A stretch of 64,000 bases of DNA from Clostridia bacterium (GTDB lineage: Bacteria > Bacillota > Clostridia > Oscillospirales > CAG-272), in NCBI GenBank assembly GCA_017942005.1, contig JAGAVJ010000021.1, positions 116,766-180,765 of the forward strand, read 5' to 3'. Below, in pieces: positions 33,921 to 42,695 of the stretch. Position numbers and translations under genes: made by a program. The notes beneath the pieces are model-generated. The model saw only the letters and a list, made by a program, of their open reading frames with translations, did not search any database and was not told the DNA's origin. The stretch's first letter is position 1. Each line of letters starts with the position of its first letter.

Positions 33921-34340
33921 ATGGGAAAATTTGATCCGTCTAAGATGCGCAGCCGCGGCGACGTTGGCGAAGACGTCATTGCGGCATACCTTGAAGAACA
34001 TAAGTGTACGATCATCGCGCGGAATTTTACCGCGCGCGGCGGAGAAATTGATCTGATTGCGGAAAATGAAGTACGGATTCTCTTTGTGGAAGTCAAATCC
34101 CGTGTCATTGATACAGATACGCTTCGTTATGGACGTCCGGCAGCCGCTGTGACATATGACAAGCAGCGTCGGATCATCTCCACTGCAAGGGAATATCTTC
34201 GCCGTCATCCAAGCGAAAAAGCAGTGCGTTTTGATGTCGCTGAGGTATTTTTATCAAAAGACACACCGCCTGTTGTACGGAATATCAACTATATGAAAAA
34301 TGCTTTTATTTTACAAAAGGGGAGAAATGATTATGAATGA
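33921..34340 (+). CDS. yraN: YraN family (UPF0102) nuclease-fold protein
   Basis: 139 residues from ATG 33921, or 149 from ATG 33891; the family normally begins close to SRGDVGEDVIAAYLEEH, which favours the shorter form. The endonuclease-like core is ARNFTARGGEIDLIAENE and RILFVEVKSR, a PD-(D/E)XK pattern (E, D, ExK). Function in the cell is not established; it regularly follows rnhB. The end overlaps the start of the dipeptidase gene by eight bases. Confidence 0.88.
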   Translation: MGKFDPSKMRSRGDVGEDVIAAYLEEHKCTIIARNFTARGGEIDLIAENEVRILFVEVKSRVIDTDTLRYGRPAAAVTYDKQRRIISTAREYLRRHPSEKAVRFDVAEVFLSKDTPPVVRNINYMKNAFILQKGRNDYE

Positions 34341-35310
34341 GCTTTCCTTTGACTGTGATGAACGGTTGCATGGCATCGGTCTTTGTGACCTGCATTGTGA
34401 TACACTGCTTGAAATGGCACAGCACCAAGCGGATTTTTATGACAATTCGCTGCATTTGGGGTTTGATCGAGTCCATGCCTTCTCCTATTTTTTACAGGTG
34501 ATGGCAATTTGGTCAAATACCCGGCTGTCGGACGACGACTGCTATGCGCAGTTCCTTTCTGCGACGGCGTATATGAAGGAACGGCTTTGTGCGCATCCGG
34601 AAATCACACAGTGCCGATGTGGAGAGGACGTGAAGCGTGTAAAAGCGCAGAATGGAAAAGGATTCATTCTTGCGGTAGAAGGCGGAAATCTTCTCTCAGA
34701 AGATGTGTCACGGCTGGATGAAATTTATGCGCGCGGGGTGCGCTTCTTCACGCTGGTATGGGGTGGGGAAAGCCGCATGGGCGGTGCGCATGATGTCGGC
34801 GGAGGCTTGTCTCCTTTCGGCGTCAAGGCACTTAAGCGGATGTTTGCACTGGGAATCGTTCCGGATGTATCGCATGCATCAAAGGAAATCTTCTACCAAA
34901 CAGCGGCTTATGCGGACGATGCGGGAAAACCGTTTGTCGCAACGCATTCCAACAGTGCTGCCGTCTGGAATCATACACGGTGTCTGACCGATGAACAGTT
35001 CCGGATGATTCGGGACAGCGGCGGGATTGTCGGCGTTTCTTTTTGTACACCGCATCTCGGGGATACCGCAAAAGAAATCACGATTGGTACAGTGGTAGAC
35101 CATATAGAGCACTATCTTTCTCTTGGCGGCGAAAAAACCGTATGCTTTGGCGGAGACCTTGACGGAATTGGTTCTATGCCGACTCCGATGACAGGAGTGG
35201 AAAGTCTCCCCCTGTATTATGAGGAAATGGCAAAGCGCGGTTTTGGAGACGATTTGATTTATAATATTTTCTGTGGAAACGCACAGACATTTTTTGAAAA
35301 GAACTTATAA
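34333..35310 (+). CDS. membrane dipeptidase-type (M19) amidohydrolase
   Basis: 325 residues. Metal ligands of family M19 are visible: GLCDLHCDTLLEM (HxD), AVEGGNLL (bridging Glu), IVPDVSHAS and FVATHSNSAAV (two His), and FGGDLDGIG near the end (Asp). Such zinc enzymes cleave dipeptides, including D-residue ones, and some related enzymes act on other amides. ATG 34333 is nine bases after GGGGAGA; ATG 34327 is the alternative. It overlaps the yraN end by eight bases and so belongs to that operon. Confidence 0.9.
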   Translation: MNELSFDCDERLHGIGLCDLHCDTLLEMAQHQADFYDNSLHLGFDRVHAFSYFLQVMAIWSNTRLSDDDCYAQFLSATAYMKERLCAHPEITQCRCGEDVKRVKAQNGKGFILAVEGGNLLSEDVSRLDEIYARGVRFFTLVWGGESRMGGAHDVGGGLSPFGVKALKRMFALGIVPDVSHASKEIFYQTAAYADDAGKPFVATHSNSAAVWNHTRCLTDEQFRMIRDSGGIVGVSFCTPHLGDTAKEITIGTVVDHIEHYLSLGGEKTVCFGGDLDGIGSMPTPMTGVESLPLYYEEMAKRGFGDDLIYNIFCGNAQTFFEKNL

Positions 35311-35311
35311 C

Positions 35312-35372
35312 GAAAAGCAAGATGTCTTTCCCCATCACGCCTTTATCGGCGGCAAAAGACACTTACTTCAGT
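35312..35372 (+). promoter_or_regulatory. folded 5' leader motif shared with rubrerythrin (thrC copy)
   Basis: GAAAAGCAAGATG, outer stem TGTCTTT/AAAGACA, inner CGCC TTTATC GGCG. It begins right after the dipeptidase stop codon and is followed directly by the SD-hairpin-AUG element. No good -35 was found for a separate thrC promoter. Confidence 0.55.
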
Positions 35373-35449
35373 TGAAATTCCACATTAGAAAGGAAAACCT
35401 TCGCACCGTTCAGTGTAACTGAACATGCGAAGTTATGGTTATAAAAATG
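35371..35449 (+). promoter_or_regulatory. SD-hairpin-AUG leader element, copy B
   Basis: GAAATTCCACATTAG, AAAGGA (35389-35394), then a two-tier hairpin: CTTCGCA/TGCGAAG (35399-35432) outside GTTCAGT/ACTGAAC (35408-35424). TT and ATG GTT ATA AAA ATG follow. The linear distance from AAAGGA to ATG is 40 bases, too long for normal initiation unless the hairpin closes the gap. Confidence 0.75.
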
Positions 35450-36940
35450 AATTATATCAGCACACGCGGCGGAACAACTGCTGCAAACGGAATTCACAGC
35501 GCAGACGCAATCAAGCAGGGACTTGCCGGAGACGGCGGTCTGTTTATGCCGGAATCCATTCCTGAAATCACAATGGAGGAAATTATCGCGCTGAGCAAAC
35601 AATCCTATCCGGAACGTGCTGCCGCCATTCTCGGCAAATTTTTAACGGATTATCCGGCAGAGGAGCTGCTTTCCTACTGCAAATCTGCATACGCGGAAGA
35701 ACGGTTTCCCGGCGGCGCAGCGCCCTTGCATAAATTAAACGATACGATCCATGTGATGGAATTGTGGCACGGTCCTACCTGCGCATTCAAGGATATGGCG
35801 CTTCAGATCATGCCGAAGTTATTGTCCGGCGCACTGCGCATCACAGGGGAAACACGCACGGCGCTCATCCTTGTCGCAACCTCTGGCGATACCGGTAAAG
35901 CCGCGCTGGAGGGCTACCGTGATGTCGATCAGGTAAAGATCATGGTCTATTATCCGGTAGACGGCGTCTCAAAAATGCAGAAGCTGCAAATGGCGACACA
36001 GGAGGGCGGAAATGTCAATGTCTGTGCCATCCACGGCAACTTTGACGATGCACAAACCGGCGTTAAGAAAATTTTCTCCGATCCCGGCGCGGCAGCAGAA
36101 CTGAACGAGAAGGGAATTTTCCTTTCCTCTGCAAACTCGATCAACTGGGGAAGACTGGTGCCGCAGGTGGCATATTATTTCTCTGCATACTGTGATCTTC
36201 TGAATGCAGGGGAAATCAAGGCAGGCGAGCAGATCAATGTTGCTGTACCGACAGGCAATTTCGGCAATATCTTTGCTGGGTATATTGCAAAGGAAATGGG
36301 ACTTCCGGTCAAGCGTTTCCTCTGTGCTTCCAATAAAAATAATATTTTAACCGATTTCCTGAACACCGGCGTGTATGACCGCAACCGTGCGTTCTATACC
36401 ACGATGTCGCCTTCGATGGACATTTTGATTTCCTCCAATCTCGAACGCCTTCTGTTCTTAAAAACCGGTGCAGCGGAAACCGCGTCTTATATGAAGCAGC
36501 TTTCGGAGACCGGACGTTACGAAATTTCCGCATCCGCAAAGGCATCGATTGACCGGGACTTTACCGGCTATTTCTGTGATGAGGAGCACACTGCTGCCAT
36601 CATCCGCGATACCTTCGACATCTATCACTACGTTGTTGATACCCATACCGCTGTCGGTTTGTCCGCTGCAGAGCAGTATATTGCCCAAACCGGCGATACC
36701 ACAAAGATGGTGGTTGATTCGACCGCAAGCCCCTATAAGTTCGCCTCCAATGTCTGCCGTGCACTCACAGGTGACGATACGCCCATGGATGAATTTGATG
36801 CGCTGGAGCGTCTTTCCCAGGTTTCCGGCACGGAGATTCCCGCGCCGCTGGCTTCCTTAAAAACAAAGGAAGTACGGTTTACAAAGGTGATCAACCCTTG
36901 CGACATGCGTGCAGAGACGCTGAAAACCTCTGCAAAGTAA
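35447..36940 (+). CDS. thrC: threonine synthase
   Basis: 497 residues from ATG 35447 (MNYISTRGGT, the usual family start); the in-frame ATG 35435 adds MVIK. PLP-dependent fold type II: GLAGDGGLFMPESIPEI, ELWHGPTCAFKDMALQI with the Schiff-base Lys, ATSGDTGKAALEGY, and VAVPTGNFGNIFAGYIAK for the phosphate. It converts phosphohomoserine to threonine. Translation is reached through the hairpin element just upstream. An ApgM-type enzyme encoded 3.8 kb before could supply the phosphohomoserine. Confidence 0.96.
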   Translation: MNYISTRGGTTAANGIHSADAIKQGLAGDGGLFMPESIPEITMEEIIALSKQSYPERAAAILGKFLTDYPAEELLSYCKSAYAEERFPGGAAPLHKLNDTIHVMELWHGPTCAFKDMALQIMPKLLSGALRITGETRTALILVATSGDTGKAALEGYRDVDQVKIMVYYPVDGVSKMQKLQMATQEGGNVNVCAIHGNFDDAQTGVKKIFSDPGAAAELNEKGIFLSSANSINWGRLVPQVAYYFSAYCDLLNAGEIKAGEQINVAVPTGNFGNIFAGYIAKEMGLPVKRFLCASNKNNILTDFLNTGVYDRNRAFYTTMSPSMDILISSNLERLLFLKTGAAETASYMKQLSETGRYEISASAKASIDRDFTGYFCDEEHTAAIIRDTFDIYHYVVDTHTAVGLSAAEQYIAQTGDTTKMVVDSTASPYKFASNVCRALTGDDTPMDEFDALERLSQVSGTEIPAPLASLKTKEVRFTKVINPCDMRAETLKTSAK

Positions 36941-36973
36941 GCGTATTTTCTCTATCGCTTTTTCTATGTACGA

Positions 36974-37003
36974 GAGGGTGTGTCTGCGATTTCGACACAC
37001 CCC
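36974..37003. terminator. hairpin between convergent thrC and DUF1540 genes
   Basis: GGGTGTGTC and GACACACCC pair around TGCGATTTC. There is no T-run on the plus strand, so termination by this stem alone is uncertain. Confidence 0.5.
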
Positions 37004-37054
37004 CCGCGTGTTTACCGTCCTGATGCACAGACGTGCAGGATACGGATGAGCATG

Positions 37055-37261
37055 TTACATGCTCTTCTGCTTAAAGGTTGCGCAAACGGTGTCGGTACAA
37101 GAAGTTGCATAGCTGGGACCGACTGCAATACGCTCTGCGGTGCAGTAGCTGTCGCCGTCATGGTATACGCAGTTGCGGACATCGCAGGAAATTCCTTTGA
37201 TGTGCTTCCCGTCAGTGTTTTTCGGCATATCGCCGGTTTCCATGGAATTAAAAAAGCCCAT
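37055..37261 (-). CDS. DUF1540 small Cys-rich protein
   Basis: 68 residues. The last 45 hold the DUF1540 motif: GISCDVRNCVYHDGDSYCTA, then SYATSCTDTVCATFK, six Cys in a spacing that could bind metal. GAGGAG lies at good distance before ATG 37261. DUF1540 proteins are common in Clostridia, often in sporulating species; their role is not known. The gene is alone on the minus strand between thrC and a phosphoesterase gene. Confidence 0.85.
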   Translation of the reverse strand: MGFFNSMETGDMPKNTDGKHIKGISCDVRNCVYHDGDSYCTAERIAVGPSYATSCTDTVCATFKQKSM

Positions 37262-37385
37262 GAATGTTCACTCCTCTGCAATAAATGTTTTTATCATGAT
37301 TTCGGAACGGTCTTGCGCTCCTGTGTACAGTATGGACGAAAGTTTCTGAAACTATGCAATACTTTTGAAAGGATTTCTTTACCAT

Positions 37386-38126
37386 ATGTCAGTTTTCGTC
37401 ATGGCCGATACACATCTCTCCCTTTGTGTAAATAAACCGATGGACAAATTCGGCTCACGCTGGAAGAATCACACGGAAAAAATCCGGGAAAACTGGATGA
37501 ATACCGTTTCCGCAGAAGATACCGTTGTCATCCCGGGAGATTTATCATGGGGAATTAATTTAGATGAATCCCTTGCGGATTTCCGCTTTATTGACAGTTT
37601 GCCGGGTAAGAAAATTCTTTTAAAGGGCAATCACGATTATTGGTGGGATACCGTAAAAAAAATGACATCATTTTTTGAAGCAAACGGAATTGCCACGATG
37701 TCGTTTTTGCATAACAGCGCGGTCCGGTGTGAGAATTTTATTCTCTGCGGTTCCCGCGGCTGGTATACAGAGGACAAAAAGATTGTGACGCAGAATGATG
37801 TCGATACAAAGAAAATGATCGCACGTGAAGTCGGACGGCTGAAGCTTTCCCTGGATGCGGGAAAAGCACTGCAAAAGCAGGTCATGGAAACAGAAGGGAA
37901 AAACCTTGAAATGCTGGTGTTTCTGCATTTTCCGCCGTACTTTAAAGGGTATATCTGTGATGAAATCATTTTGGAGTTGTACCGGTATGGTATCGAGCGG
38001 TGCTATTTCGGTCATATCCACGGTGTGTATGATGTCCCGGTCACACGGAAGTATATGGATATCAGCTTTACATTGACAGCAGGAGATTTTTTAAATTTTA
38101 TTCCATTGAAAATCGAGCAAGCGTAA
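37386..38126 (+). CDS. metallophosphoesterase
   Basis: 246 residues. Calcineurin-like motifs in order: VMADTHLS (DxH), VVIPGDLSWG (GD), LLKGNHDYWW (GNHD), LVFLHFPPY and YFGHIHGVYD (GHxH). Two metal ions and phosphoester hydrolysis are expected; the substrate is unknown. ATG 37386 is preceded by AAAGGA at a somewhat long 12 bases. It is separated from tig by its own promoter region, so probably expressed alone. Confidence 0.9.
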   Translation: MSVFVMADTHLSLCVNKPMDKFGSRWKNHTEKIRENWMNTVSAEDTVVIPGDLSWGINLDESLADFRFIDSLPGKKILLKGNHDYWWDTVKKMTSFFEANGIATMSFLHNSAVRCENFILCGSRGWYTEDKKIVTQNDVDTKKMIAREVGRLKLSLDAGKALQKQVMETEGKNLEMLVFLHFPPYFKGYICDEIILELYRYGIERCYFGHIHGVYDVPVTRKYMDISFTLTAGDFLNFIPLKIEQA

Positions 38127-38164
38127 ACTCTTTGTAAATTGTACGGGAAAATATAGAAAAATGC

Positions 38165-38193
38165 TTGACAATAAAGCAAATATAGAGTATAAT
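38165..38193 (+). promoter_or_regulatory. SigA promoter of tig
   Basis: TTGACA (38165-38170), 17-bp spacer, TATAAT (38188-38193), with a leader of about 80 bases to the tig start. Confidence 0.88.
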
Positions 38194-38278
38194 TAAACGA
38201 AATAATATCTTTTGTTTATAAAAAACAAGATGATCAAGACTATAGATACTGACAAATGAATCTGGAGGACCAAAAGCA

Positions 38279-39610
38279 ATGAGCTTAATCAATGTAACCA
38301 CCCCCGAAAAAAATGTCCGCGAGCTGGAAATCGGCGTAGAAAAAGCCGTATTTGACAAGGCATGCAACGCGGCTTATAAGAAAAATGTTGCCAAAATGAC
38401 CATTCCCGGCTTCCGCAAGGGCAAGGCACCCCGTTCCATCGTTGAAAAGATGTACGGAACCGGTGTGTTTTATGAAGAAGCGCTGAACGATATCATTCCC
38501 GATGCATATGAAGAAGCAGTCAAGGCTTCCGGCATTGCGGACATCGTCAGCCGTCCTGAGTTCGACGTCAAGTCCATTGATGACAATGGCGTTGTCCTGC
38601 TTGCAAAGGTGTATGTAAAGCCGGAAGTCGTTGTCAAGGATTACCGCGGACTGGAAATTGAAGCAGCTGACACCGCTGTGACAGACGCAGAAATGGACGC
38701 AGAAATTCAGAAGCTGAGAGAGAGAAACTCCCGCGAAATCGCAGTGACAGACCGCGCAGCAAAGATGGGTGATACCGTTGTCTTTGATTTTGACGGTACG
38801 GTTGACGGTGTTGCTTTTGACGGCGGAAAGTCTGAAAATTACAGCCTCAAGCTTGGTTCCGGTCAGTTTATTCCCGGCTTTGAAGAGCAGATTGTCGGGA
38901 AATCCATCGACGAAGCATTTGACGTCAATGTCACTTTCCCAGAGGATTATCACGCAGCAGAACTGGCAGGCAAAGCCGCTGTTTTTGCATGTAAGCTGCA
39001 TGAGATCAAGGATATTGAGCTTCCTGCGCTGGATGACGAATTTGTCAAGGATATCTCTGAATTTGATACCCTGGATGCATATAAGGCCGATCTGCGGGTT
39101 AAAATGGAAGAGAGAAAGAAGACTGCTGCGGACAATGCTGCAAAGGAAACCCTCATTGCAAAGGTTGTCGAGAAGATGGAAGCCGATATCCCTGAACCCA
39201 TGATCGAAACAGAAGTTGAAAATCAGGTCAGAGATTTTGATATGCGTCTGCGCCAGCAGGGTATGAACTTAAAGACCTACTTCCAGTATACCGGTCTTGA
39301 TCTGGACGGTATGCGCGAGCAGTTTAAACCGATGGCAGAGCGTCAGGTCAAGGCACGCCTTGCACTGGAAGGTGTTGTTAAGGCAGAAGGCATTACTGCA
39401 TCGGATGAAGAAATTGCAAAAGAATATGAAGATATTGCAAAGGGCTACAACATGACGGTAGAAGACGTTAAGAAATACGTGGACGATACCTCTGTTGCAA
39501 ACGACATTACCGTCCGTAAGGCAGTGGATTTCCTTGTGGAGAATGCTGTTTCCGTTGAGAAAAAGGAAGAAGCTTCCGAAGCTGCCTCTGATAATGCAGA
39601 AACCGTTTAA
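38279..39610 (+). CDS. tig: trigger factor
   Basis: 443 residues. The ribosome-binding domain has the signature IPGFRKGKAPRSIVEKMYG (residues ~40-60), the FKBP-type domain starts around AKMGDTVVFDFDGTVDGV, and the C-terminal substrate-cradle arms are helical and charged. It binds nascent chains at the ribosome exit and has prolyl isomerase fold. TCTGGAGGACC precedes the ATG. It is followed by clpP and clpX, the common quality-control group; a structured gap of 183 bases separates it from clpP. Confidence 0.96.
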   Translation: MSLINVTTPEKNVRELEIGVEKAVFDKACNAAYKKNVAKMTIPGFRKGKAPRSIVEKMYGTGVFYEEALNDIIPDAYEEAVKASGIADIVSRPEFDVKSIDDNGVVLLAKVYVKPEVVVKDYRGLEIEAADTAVTDAEMDAEIQKLRERNSREIAVTDRAAKMGDTVVFDFDGTVDGVAFDGGKSENYSLKLGSGQFIPGFEEQIVGKSIDEAFDVNVTFPEDYHAAELAGKAAVFACKLHEIKDIELPALDDEFVKDISEFDTLDAYKADLRVKMEERKKTAADNAAKETLIAKVVEKMEADIPEPMIETEVENQVRDFDMRLRQQGMNLKTYFQYTGLDLDGMREQFKPMAERQVKARLALEGVVKAEGITASDEEIAKEYEDIAKGYNMTVEDVKKYVDDTSVANDITVRKAVDFLVENAVSVEKKEEASEAASDNAETV

Positions 39611-39697
39611 TATGAGCGTTCTCATGGAAAGGCATATCCCATAATCTAAGGATTGATAGATAGATTTAGCGGTCAACGTCTTTCCGATATCATCATC

Positions 39698-39732
39698 GCG
39701 GGTGGTACGCATCATGCAGCCGCCCGCTTTTC
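39698..39732 (+). terminator. hairpin between tig and clpP
   Basis: GCGGG (39698-39702) pairs with CCCGC (39723-39727), with inner GC pairs, followed by TTTTCC. It may be a partial terminator that lowers readthrough from tig to clpP. Confidence 0.5.
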
Positions 39733-39793
39733 CATTCGATTACAAAATTCAGCGATGCCGCTGGCACCGCTGTAATAAGAAAGGATAAAATCA

Positions 39794-40378
39794 ATGGCAG
39801 TTATTCCAATGGTCGTAGAGCAGACCAGCCGCGGTGAGCGTTCTTATGATATCTACTCCCGCCTGCTCAATGACAGAATTATTTTTCTTGCAGATGAAGT
39901 CAATGACCAAACCGCATCCCTGGTTGTCGCACAGCTTCTTTTCCTGGAAGCACAGGATCCCGATAAGGATATCAGCCTTTATATCAATAGCCCCGGTGGT
40001 TCCGTAACCGCAGGAATGGCGATTTACGATACCATGAACTTTATCAAGTGCGACGTTTCTACCATCTGTATCGGTATGGCGGCAAGCATGGGCGCTTTCC
40101 TGCTTTCTTCCGGAACAAAGGGAAAACGGATTGCATTGCCGAACAGTACCATTATGATTCATCAGCCGCTTGGCGGGACGCAGGGGCAGGCGTCGGACAT
40201 TCAGATTCATACAGAATATTTATTAAAGACCAAACGGAAGCTGAATGAAATTCTTGCTGCCAATACCGGAAAACCGCTTGCGGACATTGAGCGTGATACA
40301 GACCGTGACAACTTCCTGACAGCAGATCAAGCAAAAGAATACGGATTAATTGATGCGGTTTATACAAAGCGTGTGTAA
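39794..40378 (+). CDS. clpP: ATP-dependent Clp protease proteolytic subunit
   Basis: 194 residues with the full catalytic triad at the standard positions: Ser98 in [13 protein letters not shown], His123 in [10 protein letters not shown] and Asp172 in ERDTDRDNF. It forms the double-heptamer chamber fed by ClpX, encoded next, and by ClpC-type ATPases, one of which is encoded at 42696-45311. A RBS AGAAAGGA is upstream of ATG 39794. No CtsR box was noticed. Confidence 0.97.
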   Translation: MAVIPMVVEQTSRGERSYDIYSRLLNDRIIFLADEVNDQTASLVVAQLLFLEAQDPDKDISLYINSPGGSVTAGMAIYDTMNFIKCDVSTICIGMAASMGAFLLSSGTKGKRIALPNSTIMIHQPLGGTQGQASDIQIHTEYLLKTKRKLNEILAANTGKPLADIERDTDRDNFLTADQAKEYGLIDAVYTKRV

Positions 40379-40440
40379 GACAATCAAAAGTCATATTGCT
40401 TCATAAGCACAAAAAAAGAGACGAAAGGAACACCATTCAC

Positions 40441-41742
40441 ATGGCTGAAAAAACACAGGGTTCCGGTACAAAACAGCTTCGCCGCTGCTCCTTCTGTGGG
40501 CGGACGGAACAACAGGTTAATTTTTTAATTCCGGGTCCCAACGGCGTTTATATCTGTGATGTCTGCATCGATGCATGCAATCAGATCATAGCAGAACAGT
40601 TTCAAGACGGGCGAGAAGATGAAGAATTATCCTTGAGTGAGCTTCCAAAACCGAAGGAGATTAAGGCGCAGCTGGATGAATACGTCATTGGACAGGATGC
40701 AGCGAAAATAGCACTGTCCGTTGCCGTTTACAACCACTATAAACGCATTTACCATAAAGAAAATACAGATGAAGAAGACCAAAATGAAGTAGAGATTCAA
40801 AAAAGCAACGTACTTCTTTTGGGGCCGACCGGTGTCGGCAAGACATACCTTGCGCAGACCCTTGCGAAAACAATGCATGTGCCGTTTGCCATTGCAGATG
40901 CAACTACACTGACGGAAGCCGGTTATGTCGGCGAAGATGTGGAAAACATCCTTCTGCGTCTGATCCAGGCAGCGGATTTCGATGTGGAACGCGCAGAACG
41001 CGGTATCATTTACATTGATGAAATTGATAAAATTTCACGGCTGGGTGAAAACCGCTCGATCACAAGAGATGTTTCCGGAGAAGGCGTCCAGCAGGCGCTC
41101 TTAAAGATTCTGGAAGGTACCGTATCCAATGTCCCGCCGCAGGGAGGAAGAAAGCACCCGAATCAGGACTTCATCCAAATCAATACGGAGAATATCCTGT
41201 TTATCTGCGGTGGCGCTTTTGACGGACTTTCTGATATCATCACGCAGCGTGAAGGCGGAAAGACCATGGGCTTCCAGGGAAACATTAAGAAGAAAGAGGA
41301 AAAAGAAAAAGCCGGCGTTTATAAGAACGTGGAAGCACACGATATTGTAAAATACGGCTTGATTCCAGAGCTGGTCGGCCGTCTTCCGGTCATTGTCAGT
41401 CTGGATGATCTGGATTACCAGGCATTGACACGGATTCTGCGTGAACCGAAGAATTCGCTTGTCCGTCAATATACGAAGCTGTTCGAGTTGGACAATGTGG
41501 AGATCGTTTTTGACGACGATGCGTTGACTGCGATTGCAGAGCGTGCCATTGCGCGTGAAACCGGCGCGCGTGGTCTGCGTGCCATTATGGAAGAGCTTTT
41601 GCAGGGGATGATGTATGAGCTGCCATCCAAAAAGGATGAAATCGGCACGGTTCGCATCACACGGGAATACGTGGAGACGAAACAAAATCCGGTCTACCTT
41701 CCAAGAACTGAAACACCATCTATTGAGGCGCCAAAAGAATAA
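40441..41742 (+). CDS. clpX: ATP-dependent Clp protease ATP-binding subunit ClpX
   Basis: 433 residues. N-terminal zinc-binding domain (CSFCGR...CDVC), one AAA+ module with Walker A GPTGVGKT, Walker [12 protein letters not shown], and the pore and sensor regions ([29 protein letters not shown]). The ClpP-docking loop reads [10 protein letters not shown], where IGF is usual. ATG 40441 follows GAAAGGA; the longer frame is rejected. It lies 62 bases after clpP, same transcript likely. A stem-loop ends the unit. Confidence 0.97.
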   Translation: MAEKTQGSGTKQLRRCSFCGRTEQQVNFLIPGPNGVYICDVCIDACNQIIAEQFQDGREDEELSLSELPKPKEIKAQLDEYVIGQDAAKIALSVAVYNHYKRIYHKENTDEEDQNEVEIQKSNVLLLGPTGVGKTYLAQTLAKTMHVPFAIADATTLTEAGYVGEDVENILLRLIQAADFDVERAERGIIYIDEIDKISRLGENRSITRDVSGEGVQQALLKILEGTVSNVPPQGGRKHPNQDFIQINTENILFICGGAFDGLSDIITQREGGKTMGFQGNIKKKEEKEKAGVYKNVEAHDIVKYGLIPELVGRLPVIVSLDDLDYQALTRILREPKNSLVRQYTKLFELDNVEIVFDDDALTAIAERAIARETGARGLRAIMEELLQGMMYELPSKKDEIGTVRITREYVETKQNPVYLPRTETPSIEAPKE

Positions 41743-41749
41743 AATTTTT

Positions 41750-41790
41750 ACGAGAACGATTTTAGAATCGTTCTCGTATGATGCTTTTAT
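41750..41790 (+). terminator. terminator of clpX
   Basis: ACGAGAACGATT pairs with AATCGTTCTCGT around TTAG. The tail ATGATGCTTTTATG is only moderately T-rich. Confidence 0.7.
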
Positions 41791-41910
41791 GACTCACGTT
41801 ATAATTCTGCATTAGATATATGGTTGCCGCGGTATGGCAGCTGCGTTCAATTGGCGTCTTCATATGATATTTAATGTCAAACAAAGTATATGTAATCTAA
41901 GGGGAAGACT

Positions 41911-42492
41911 ATGCCATGCGTTGAAAAATTCAGAGAGACTCTTGAAAAATTTAATATAGATAAGGCGATTATTTCTAAAATTAACGATGGATATGAGAAC
42001 GTTGTCAGTAAATCTCCAAAGAAAATAAAAGCAGCATATTTTAAGCGTGCGTTGGATATTATGACGGATAACGTAGATTCTCAGATGATACATGATATTT
42101 TTGAAATAAACGCCTGTTGTAAGGGTGGTTCGAGAGCAAAAGCATCGAAGGCCTTTGCAAAAGAATTTGCGGATTGCTCATTAGACGATAAACTTGAGAA
42201 AATAAAACAAGTACCGTACATGGGAATACCTGTTAAAAATGATGATGGAACAATAACTGTTCATGCTGTCAGCTATTACAAAGACGGAAAATTTATGTGT
42301 GCCTGTCCCAACTTTAATAACTTTGAATATGATTACGCCGTGTCAAAAGATTATTGCTTCTGCTGTGCAGGTCATTTTAAATATCATTATGAAATCATGC
42401 TTGGTGTGTCGCTTAAAACGGTTGAGATTCTGTCGTCGCCACTTGACAGCGGCGGACGTGACGCTTGCGTTATAAAATTTAAAATTGTGTAA
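41911..42492 (+). CDS. Cys-rich protein of unknown function (resembles DUF6144)
   Basis: 193 residues, soluble. It has three Cys groups: INACCKGGSRAKAS, KFMCACPNFNNFE and DYCFCCAGHFKYHYE, which could form a metal site. An MGIPVKNDDG segment lies between. The order CC..CAC..C.CC followed by GHF.YHYE recalls the DUF6144 family from memory, but I cannot confirm that. It carries many AT-rich codons compared with clpX and clpC beside it, perhaps a transferred gene. AGGGGAAG precedes the ATG. Confidence 0.65.
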   Translation: MPCVEKFRETLEKFNIDKAIISKINDGYENVVSKSPKKIKAAYFKRALDIMTDNVDSQMIHDIFEINACCKGGSRAKASKAFAKEFADCSLDDKLEKIKQVPYMGIPVKNDDGTITVHAVSYYKDGKFMCACPNFNNFEYDYAVSKDYCFCCAGHFKYHYEIMLGVSLKTVEILSSPLDSGGRDACVIKFKIV

Positions 42493-42520
42493 TGTTTTAT
42501 TTTTATAAAACATTATATAA
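42490..42520 (+). terminator. hairpin after the Cys-rich gene
   Basis: AATGTTTTAT and ATAAAACATT pair with a short T-rich apex. It is A/T-rich, so weak alone. Confidence 0.4.
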
Positions 42521-42588
42521 GCGATGGGATATTTTACCTTTTCGTATATAGTAAAAGTCTCATTTGCAATCACAGAACTATATATTTG

Positions 42589-42652
42589 TAACTCCCGCTG
42601 AAAAAACGAGATGACTCCGACCGTCTATCAAGGCGGGAGTCATCTCGTTTGC
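42589..42652 (-). terminator. terminator of the ClpC-like gene, with an alternative stem
   Basis: On the minus strand AAACGAGATGACTCC pairs with GGAGTCATCTCGTTT and is followed by TTTTC, a strong terminator. ACTCCCGC (from 42591) can instead pair with GCGGGAGT (42636-42643), which would break the long stem. Confidence 0.8.
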
Positions 42653-42695
42653 ATTATCGCGTAGGGGTCATACAATGTTTTACTGTATTGTATAA

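Noticed and set aside
39610..39793. GGGTGGTACGC before clpP resembling a T-box antiterminator
   Set aside because: No specifier stem or AG-rich box upstream, and clpP is not an amino-acid or tRNA-ligase gene; treated as an ordinary hairpin.
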